Below are positions 56,727 through 64,000 of a stretch of 64,000 nt of DNA, piece by piece (position 1 is the stretch's first letter; every line of letters begins with the position of its first letter). Source of the DNA: Neoscytalidium dimidiatum (lineage: Eukaryota > Ascomycota > Dothideomycetes > Botryosphaeriales > Botryosphaeriaceae); the NCBI GenBank assembly GCA_037367355.1, contig CM074705.1:1612001-1676000 (forward strand). The letters run 5' to 3'. The notes under the pieces are model-generated. The model had not been told where the DNA came from, made no database searches, and was given only the letters and a program-made list of their open reading frames with translations. The translations under genes and the position numbers were made by a program.

Positions 56727-58777
56727 TCATCAATATCACGTCAAAAGTGAGAAGTTGTTATGTTCACGTGTCTGAAAGAGTGTTCTTCTACTCCAGATTG
56801 TTAGTTAAGACTTGACAATGTTGTTTCATGTCTCTGAATGGTAGAGACGGCAGTCTATGAGCAATTTTCAGGCTCGCAAAAGTGGTTGAGACGTGGGACC
56901 GCCAACGGCCTTCCTAGGAGAATTCTCTTGAAACAGATGGTTAATAGAAAAAAAAAAAAACCGCAGCCCTTCCACACCAGATCCAAATAAAGTCATGAAA
57001 TTTGAAAAAGTTAATCAACAATCTGGCTTCAGAAATCAAAATCGCGGGCATCTACCGGGGATGATAATATCGGAGCTCGTTCAGGATGCGTATGCACCAT
57101 TGCATGGGAGCTTACTTAGATATTGATGAATAAGCCACATAATTGACAAGGTGTAGCATCCTAACAAGCCATACGTATGTAATGATTTCTTTAGGATACG
57201 GCTCCTAGTGACAAATGGATAAGGCTTGAGCTCATCAAGAGCTGAAGGTCTGAAAAAAATAAATTTCGCGCCGATGATATTTAGAAGGGGACTACACTGA
57301 GTAGAGCCTCTGTACATATCTATTATGTGTTATCTACACTCAAAATATGTTTTAGAACTCCTTCAGCTTGAATTACATGCAATACTTCAATACAGGCCTC
57401 GTCACCCTTGCCAAGAGTGGCTTTTGCCATGGCGCGGATACCCAACCTTTATTTGTCCGTACGGATTGATCCGAGCAACGCTGGAAGTCGCCTGCTGCAC
57501 ACCACTAAGTTTCTTGGCCCTCGGTTGATGCAGGATATTGTATCTTCCAGAAAAGCATGTGAGCAGAATGCTGCTCGTCTTGCTCAGCATTTTTCAGATG
57601 CAAGACAAAACTTTACTTATATTCCCTACGCCGAGGATATATAACTTCCCTATATAGAACTCATTCTAGAGTTCGTAGCTTCTTTACATAACTTAATCGA
57701 CTGCTCTAGCTTGAGTGAGCACAATTAATCACATGAACTTTGAGCTTCAGCTGCCAGTGAACAGAGTCAGATCCTTGCGCTCGATTCCAGGTCACACAAT
57801 CTTGACGGCCAATCGATCTACGCATCAAGTCTGCCACATGCGTACTTCAGTGTGGATGCAGAGCAATTGCGACCTGAGGATAAATACTAGAGAACGACAT
57901 CACATATCAGTCTATCTTCCTGGATGCACACCATTGGGGTTGGAAGGCGGCGTGCGGCCTCCACAGCATCCCTGCAGACTGCTGTCAGCATTGCAGTGCA
58001 TAGCTGCATCAACAATGTTGATCATCACCATAACGAATCAAGTCTTTCCAATATTCTGCAGAAGTCCGCAAACGACTGTGTTACCCCACTTTTGGCGGGC
58101 CAATGGAGAATTAGCAGAGTCAAGAATTCGAATCTGTCTTGAGCACGATCGGTTCCAACGTCGTCGAGCTCTCCAGTTTGGAGGCCTTCGTCATATCGCA
58201 CCGGACAGATAGAAAGCCGCTTTCTTCTTTTCGTTTTCTTGGAATCTCTGTTACTGTCCATGGCTCTTTCACGGAAACAGTGACCTCTTCATGGTCGCAT
58301 AAGGCTGTAGCAAGGCGAAAGATCTGAGCCGTCTGGTTCTGGACACGTTTTCTGGCATGAGCGTACTGGGATCTGTAAGCAATCAACGGAAGCCTTGTGG
58401 AGCTTGACGCTATGGCTAGCCTCGTGTGCTGTGGTGAAACTCTTACACACCAGTACCCCGAGCAGATTGTTAAAAGACTTCGGTGAAGATGGCAAGCATA
58501 TTCACGGGCCTCAACGTTATCGTCCCCAACAATTTGGAGTCCCAGCGTTAGTCAATCATGAAATTCTATTTGACGTGTTTTGGTTGCAAGTCGCAAAACA
58601 AGGTACACCCTTTGCCTCGGTGACCTCTTGCCCACGATTCGGCTTAGACATCTCTCTCAGTACTCACTCTAACCTCGTGAATAGCAACAGTCATATCCAT
58701 ACCCCACTCACCAGATCGAGTTCCGCTCAGAACCAGAGCCAGGTCACCAATTTTTAATCCTCGCACAGCTTTCTGTG
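56727..58777. other. Gene-poor stretch, 2.0 kb
   Basis: Moderate AT content, small ORFs on both strands without consistent frame or motif. An A13 run lies near 56948-56960. I see no gene, RNA or repeat family. Confidence 0.5.
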
Positions 58778-59053
58778 ATGAGTGATTCACACACCACCAG
58801 CATGGTGTCCCAGAACATACTCCGAGAATCACAACAAGAGATCCAACCCTGGGAGGGGTCAATACGTGTAGAAGGTAGAGAAATGGACATTAAGGGTTAT
58901 GTGGATCTGGACTGGATCCTCAAAGAGTCCACAGGTGTCGGCATCACCCCCAAGATGCACAGAACTCGCTTCTACGTGCCGGTGACGCCAAAGCCTCCCT
59001 TTGATGCAGCCGTCTCCAAATCAACGGCGCAGCAATACGGCATTACGGTCTGA
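58778..59053 (+). CDS. Small ORF resembling a retropepsin-like fragment
   Basis: 91 codons: SHTTSMVSQNILRESQQEIQ, IRVEGREMDIKGYVDLDW, MHRTRFYVPV. The pattern (start of domain with a TS/T-x-MVSQ segment, then G-x-V-x-L-D-W strand) is like the N-terminal part of fungal retropepsin-like domains, with the second half missing. It could be a pseudogene fragment or an exon of a gene whose other exons I cannot find. It may be related to the split gene at 48201-54356, which shows the other half of such a domain. Confidence 0.3.
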   Translation: MSDSHTTSMVSQNILRESQQEIQPWEGSIRVEGREMDIKGYVDLDWILKESTGVGITPKMHRTRFYVPVTPKPPFDAAVSKSTAQQYGITV

Positions 59054-59812
59054 ATTGGGGCGAGCAAGGGATACGCGGCTTGGAATAATAATAGCTACGG
59101 CTGTGCCAGCCCGCGGTGATTAGTTGGTCTTATCAATATACACGCTCTCCACGCTGAAATAACGGCTGAAGCACATGCATCATGAACTGAGCCTCGAAAT
59201 CAGATAGTCTGATTTGTTTTTATCTCATTAATCCTCGTCCCACATAGTGTGGTACATCGATTTTCCATCCTCTTTCTTCTTTAGAGCGCAACACAGGTTT
59301 CGTGGCAGTTGAAACATTCGTTTGGACGTGGTGGTTTACGAGGTTGGGGATATGTACGCCTGGATGACAGCGCCAAGTTTCCATGAGCCTTTTTTTTTTT
59401 TTTTTTTAGGAAATTATTGTCACAAGTGGCCTGCTACTGCGAAGCGAGGTGTGATTTCTTTCAGCACCTACTATAGTTCACTCTCTATAGCTAGTAGTAT
59501 TCCCGAAAGCGACGGCATCTCCTTCTCAACTGGAATAAGGGAGGGCCTTGTAGTCCGCCTATACATCCTTACTTTCTTGTAGCTCCCCACTGAATGGCGG
59601 CTGGAGGCCCCTGCTTGCTGCCTGTTGGCAGCTGTTTGAAGGAAGTGGCTGTGCCAAAAGGAAGAGCGCACGGAATCCCCACCAGCAAAATCCTCCACTG
59701 GTCGCGTGTCCGCCATCGCATTCCGAACGCTGCATAAGAGCCGTCAAGCACCTTATATCCGTCCCGCGCTCCTTCAATCCCACAACACACCGTCTCTTCA
59801 CCAGGCTCAACC
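59054..59812. other. Intergenic, 0.76 kb
   Basis: Includes a T17-18 tract near 59390-59408 and the promoter of the following gene. No gene seen. Confidence 0.5.
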
Positions 59813-60255
59813 ATGTGTGACAACGTGCGCCCTCCCGCCCACCATCAGAACGTCCCACCCCAAACTAACACCGCCCTCAGCCTTGCTCCCAACAGCAAAA
59901 GCCCCTGCCCGAACACGTGCGGCGCGTGCGCGAAATCACCGCCGGCCTCGAGCACGACCCGTCGGGCAAGGGATGCGCGCACCTGGGCACGGACGGCGTT
60001 TTGCGCAGCTTCGACGCCGCGGGTGGCGTCGTCGACTACCGGCAGCTCGCGCCGGAGCAGGTGCGCGAGGTGTACGACGTCGTTTTTGCGAGCTCGCCGG
60101 CGTTCGGCGACGCGCAGAAGCGCGAGATGGAAGAGAGGTATCGGAATGCTGGAGACGGGAGGGAGGTGCCGCTGGAGGTCGTGCTGGACCCGGGGGATGA
60201 GCAGAGGCCGCCGCATTTGCGGAAGGGGGTGGTGAAGAAGGAGGGCGCGGCGTGA
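59813..60255 (+). CDS. Small hypothetical protein, 123 residues
   Basis: Best model: a 12-nt first exon (59813..59824, MCDN), a 71-nt intron with donor GTGCGC, an AACTAACAC branch site and CAACAG acceptor, then 59896..60255. The spliced start reads MCDNQKPLPEHVRRVREI. The body has HLGTDGVLRSFDAAGGVVDY and QLAPEQVREVYDVVF, a pattern I have seen in small fungal hypothetical proteins but cannot name. The other long frame over the same bases (Arg/Ser-rich, to 60235) is a GC-rich shadow. An unspliced start at an internal codon (no ATG) is unlikely. Confidence 0.6.
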
Positions 60256-60329
60256 GAACGGTCGGGCGGAAGAGGTTCCTGAGGTGGACTTTCTTTCATA
60301 CTTTGCGATGGATAGGTTGAGGGGCTTGC

Positions 60330-61542
60330 TCAGTCGAGGGCGAAGCGGCGTGGCGATAGGAATTCTGGGGGCGGGGCAGCATGGGAGAGGCGCTCGAAGC
60401 GGTAGGCATCTTCAGGGTCCTGCGGCGCCTTTTTGTGCGTGAGGCCGAGGAGGTGAGGTCTTAGTCCGTGTCCGAAATTGATCATGCACATTATCGAGGC
60501 GACCAGAGTTGAGAAGGTCAGTATCAGGGCGACGAAGGCGAAGAAGAGTATTTCGTCCTTCATGATCGTTTTAGAGCGGAGGCCGTTGCCGAGGAGGACA
60601 AGTATCCTGCTGACAAGGTAGGCGACGGCTCCAGCGTAGACCAGCTATGAAACGTATAAGCGTGCGATTGTGTGGAACGACGCAGAGACTGAAACTTACG
60701 ATAGTAGTTGCCATCCCAATACGGTTCTCCCGGCGGGTGAAGAAGGCCGATAAGAGGATCTGAATCATCGCAGCTGGGATGATTGTCATAGTAAGGGCAA
60801 ACTCGGGTTGTTCGTAATGCACGTCGACGAAGCCATAGATGATGACGAAGGAGACGACGAAATAAAAGGCCAGCTTCATCAAGACCAGGAAGATCTGTGC
60901 ACGGTGAGTATGACTAATGCAGGACGGTGTTCGGCAGGCATACCTGGTAGACAAGATACCTCCTTCTTAGACTGGAGTTGGCGTTGATGTCCTTATAAAG
61001 AGCCCATGCGAACTGCTTGTGAAGCTTGATTGCCAAACCAACCATAGCAAGGCTGCAGATGCAGATGACAGCTATGGAAGCAACCAAGGCCGGTCGAATC
61101 TGGGTCCATATATCGATGTGGACTTTGACAAGCGGCTTGTCGTGCCTATCACGATTGGGAGGCAGTTCCTTGACCACTTGCTGGACTTGTTCATATTGCA
61201 GGGCGGTCGCAACGCAAAGGCAGACGTTGCAGACGGCTTGGGCGAACAGTTGTATGTTGTTCTTCAGACGGAGAGAATCCCAGGCCAAGAAGAACTGATA
61301 CAGTACACCGAAGACGAAGATGGCAAAGGTAACGGGGATAGTGTAAGATCGAGAGACCTCATAGACGCTTGGGTTGACCCAACGGAGATAACGCGCGAGG
61401 ACGAAGCTGTTCAGAAGTTAGTTAGCACAGACGTAGATGGAACGCGCGCATGGACTGACAGTTGGAGAGCGGTGATGACGCCGGCTTGGGCGGCGGCAGT
61501 GCCGAAAAAGGCCCACTCCGACTTTGTTTGTGGTATGAACAT
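60330..61542 (-). CDS. UPF0658-like Golgi membrane protein
   Basis: Exons 61542..61460, 61406..60944, 60894..60700 and 60644..60330 (introns 53, 49 and 55 nt); 351 residues. Seven hydrophobic spans can be traced; the family signature FFLAWDSLRLKNNIQLFAQ in exon 2 (after SYTIPVTFAIFVFGVLYQ) and the N-terminal FFGTAAAQAGVITALQ fit the UPF0658 Golgi apparatus membrane proteins of fission yeast and relatives. Exon 1 was joined using a GTCAGT donor because only this keeps phase with exon 2. The C-terminus is polar and cytosolic-like. Molecular function is not known. It converges with the small protein gene (74 bp between stops). Confidence 0.82.
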
Positions 61543-64000
61543 GATGATGGGTCTGTGGCCACGGCGAGCCGGGGTTATGAGGCCAAAAGATATATATAGG
61601 CAGCACGTGGGAGGGGGGGGGGGTATACGAGTCACTCGCTTAATTAGTGCTGAGTTCCGGGATTCTCTCCTGAGAGCGCCCAACTACCTTAAGCTTTTCT
61701 GCACGACATTCACAGCATGGCCGCACCCGGATCTGGCACCTCTGGGTGCGGATATGGACAGCCAAGCAGCCAAGCAGCTTGTTCGTGGAGATTCAAGAGG
61801 AAGCGGTCGACTGGAAGGGAGGGAGAGGCAACCCGCCATTAACAAAGTCGGCCAGGCGCGCGACTAGAGAGTGTGCTGATCGGAATCGCCGGAGAGTGGG
61901 CAGCCGATCATCTGCCCCAGCTCGGCATCTGACGTATTCGCGTGCCGATGGGTACATAAATTCAGCAGGATTTTCGTACCTCGCAGTGTCTGAGCGCACA
62001 TGTATCAGCATCGCGGAATGTCCTTCCTTTCGATGGCATACAGCGCTCTTCCAAAACCCAGCTGCATTCCACGCCTCTGCCACGTCATCGCTCCAGACTC
62101 TTCAAGGCCCACACCGCCCCCTCCCAAGACCAGAATGTTGAGCCAATCGACTTCACCCAGTTGGTTTTTCTGGATACAGCGTCCGTCCAACAGGGCGCCG
62201 CATGCCTTGGCAGCCCTCACGCATTACGCGAGAGCGGGTGGGCTCCATTTGTGGCTGATTACGTACATCTCGTATTGAAAGTGGCTTTGGTCATCAAGTC
62301 GTACACTGAGACTTTCGAGTCGCAATTTTGACCGGACGGCTTGAGCGGTGGCTTGGTGAGCTCCATGGCCTGAGGTTCATTCAGGAGTCTTCGAGGGGCA
62401 GCCTCAGCTGAAAGGCCCGATCACGCTGCTCACAAATGCTGCTGTGTAACTGATCACTTTCTCCGTCAGCAACGCCATGCTCCCCGGTTTTCCCCTCTAG
62501 GAAATTCAGCACATGCCAATGTGGATTCGCCCCACTTACCGGACATGGCAAGAGAGTGTGTTGGATGAGGTGACCACACACGTGAATATTTCCTTAAGAC
62601 AACCTATGGTTCCTGTAAAGATTCGCTTCCTCTTTTTCGAAGTTTCGCGGTGGCGCAGCCGTGGGCGCTCACATCCTCTCGACGCTACTTTGGCAAGTAA
62701 TTGCATCGACGACAGGCATTTTCAGCCATCCAACTGAAGCTGAATTTGTTTTTGCTAACTCTCGATTTATCCAGAATTCTTCATCGACAGTTCGTCCTAT
62801 TCCACACACAAAAAAAAAGCGTTAACCGCGTGAAGCGAATCAAAGTCGAATTCAGCTGCGCACTCGGACGAAGAAAATTAAATTGCCTACCATTCATCAG
62901 GACGACTAGGCCATCGAATCTGACAGGCATACTGCGAGCCAGAACGTCGCTGACTTTCCTTGGCCAGAGACTGAAGGACAGCGTGCTCTGCTAAAGGCGC
63001 AGCAATCCATCACCCCCGCAGCATCGTTCATATTTTTCATCGGAGCCATCACACTGGACCGACGAGATTGTCTTGAACTTTTTGACTTCGGAAGAGCCAT
63101 TCGTGGCGGTTACGCGCCATCTGCGTTCCCGCACCGAAGAGGCACCGGGCTGGAACCAACCGCTTTCGTGTCTTCGTGAATATCAACGCGGCGGTTTCAC
63201 CACCACCTGCAGCTTAAAGACGGGTGGCGGGTCGTGCCGCACCGTGCGCTTGAGCGCTATGCTGCATTGCTAGACTCCGGATACTGGTTGGTGCCATTTT
63301 AGAGTCCTCCGGAGAAGCGATGAGCCTCACTACAATAAGCAGATGATGTTTCTTTTATGTTTGGACAGCATCATCCCGGACCATCAGGACGTGGAATCTA
63401 TGGTCAATTATGGCAACTGATTGTAGGAGCCAAACAGACCGAATGATATATGGACATGATGCAAACCTCGATTCCTCACCATTCAGCCAACCCAACCTCC
63501 CAAGGTTTTGCTAGAGGTCTGCTGCCGAAGACGCATTTGTTGCAACTTTTTTTTTTTTTTTTTTTCGATTCTCGCCTCGGCTGGTGGTTACGGATAGGAC
63601 GGACGAAGCCGTAAAACTCGCGGCCGATTTGCTCTCGCCTCCGTTGTTGGCCTTTTTCCTCGCCTAGTATTTGGTCGCGCCTTGTTAGTCAGCTTGCCGA
63701 CTGCTACTTCTTGCTTCATCGCCATCTCTCCGCCTGATACCGCCGAGCAACATCTCCAACCCATACCTTGTCTTCACGACTGTGAACACACAGCATGGCA
63801 GAGATTTTCAGATATGGTCGATGCACCAGCTTAGCGATGAGCAATGTGCAACCGAGTTGGAACACAAGGCTACAAATTGTAAGAGTTTCGGAACACATTT
63901 CCGACCTCGGGTAGGTAGTGAAAGCAGGGGAGATGTAAGGAGTAAGGTGGGTCTCAAAGAGCGCGTGAGTAAGTGGGCAAAGGTGAGGACGAGGTTAGCA
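61543..64000. other. 2.4 kb without a supported gene
   Basis: Upstream of the UPF0658-like gene. Contains a G12 run near 61611-61622 and a T18 run near 63547-63565. ORFs under 285 codons overlap on both strands with no domain; the longest (61019-61867, +) is antisense to the exons of the UPF0658-like gene. The last about 100 bases are pyrimidine-rich on the minus strand. Confidence 0.5.

Noticed and set aside
59813..60235. 140-codon Arg/Ser-rich ORF
   Set aside because: Shadow frame of a GC-rich exon; the other frame has protein-like composition and a sensible splice.
61019..61867. 282-codon plus-strand ORF
   Set aside because: Antisense to exons of the UPF0658-like gene, which has phase-consistent introns and a family motif.
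1..64000. CRISPR arrays, bacterial operons, rRNA genes
   Set aside because: No spaced short direct repeats, no bacterial gene organisation and no rRNA-like conserved sequence; the only tandem arrays are the 61-, 68- and 154-bp repeats without spacers.

Overview
The window is nuclear DNA of a filamentous ascomycete (Pezizomycotina; a Dothideomycete is my guess, not shown by the sequence). The evidence is short GT-AG introns of mostly 49-83 nt with CTAAC/CTGAC-like branch points, fungal-type gene families, and AT-rich repeats full of C-to-T and G-to-A changes of the kind made by repeat-induced point mutation (RIP). All exon structures below were assembled by hand from splice signals, reading phase and family conservation, with no RNA or database support.

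Region 1 (1-26 kb) is a compact housekeeping block: a TM9/EMP70 protein (cut by the window edge), the calcium sensor NCS-1/frequenin, Mediator subunit MED4, a seven-span membrane protein, a sterol O-acyltransferase (ARE type), NAD-dependent glutamate dehydrogenase, gamma-glutamyl phosphate reductase (PRO2), a CRH-type GPI-anchored glycosidase, a GH20 hexosaminidase, a CYP52-like P450 and a secreted Ser/Ala-rich protein. The two glutamate-linked genes (GDH2, PRO2) are adjacent on the same strand; CRH, GH20 and the Ser/Ala-rich protein point to wall and secretion functions.

Region 2 (26-33.7 kb) is a gene-poor transition. It holds a possible small secreted cysteine-rich protein, an AT-rich block with a 61-bp duplication and five copies of a 154-bp tandem repeat, an intact secreted NucA/NucB-type nuclease gene starting about 150 bp after that repeat, and remnants of a hAT transposase and a PIF1-like (Helitron-type) helicase.

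Region 3 (33.7-48.1 kb) is a nest of LTR retrotransposons, all decayed by RIP-type mutation: a Copia copy on the minus strand (D), interrupted by a minus-strand chromodomain Gypsy (C), interrupted by a second Gypsy family on minus (B), whose 3' LTR is split by a complete plus-strand copy of the same family (A). A solo LTR of C type also sits in B. A 100-N assembly gap follows.

Region 4 (48.2-54.4 kb) is a host gene split by a complete 5,642-bp Copia element (E) with a perfect GACAG target duplication; the host reading frame is in phase across the insertion. Region 5 (54.4-64 kb) returns to ordinary sequence: a DUF6594-like gene, an unmutated solo Copia LTR, a small retropepsin-like fragment, a small conserved-looking protein, a UPF0658-like membrane protein, and 2.4 kb where I see no gene.
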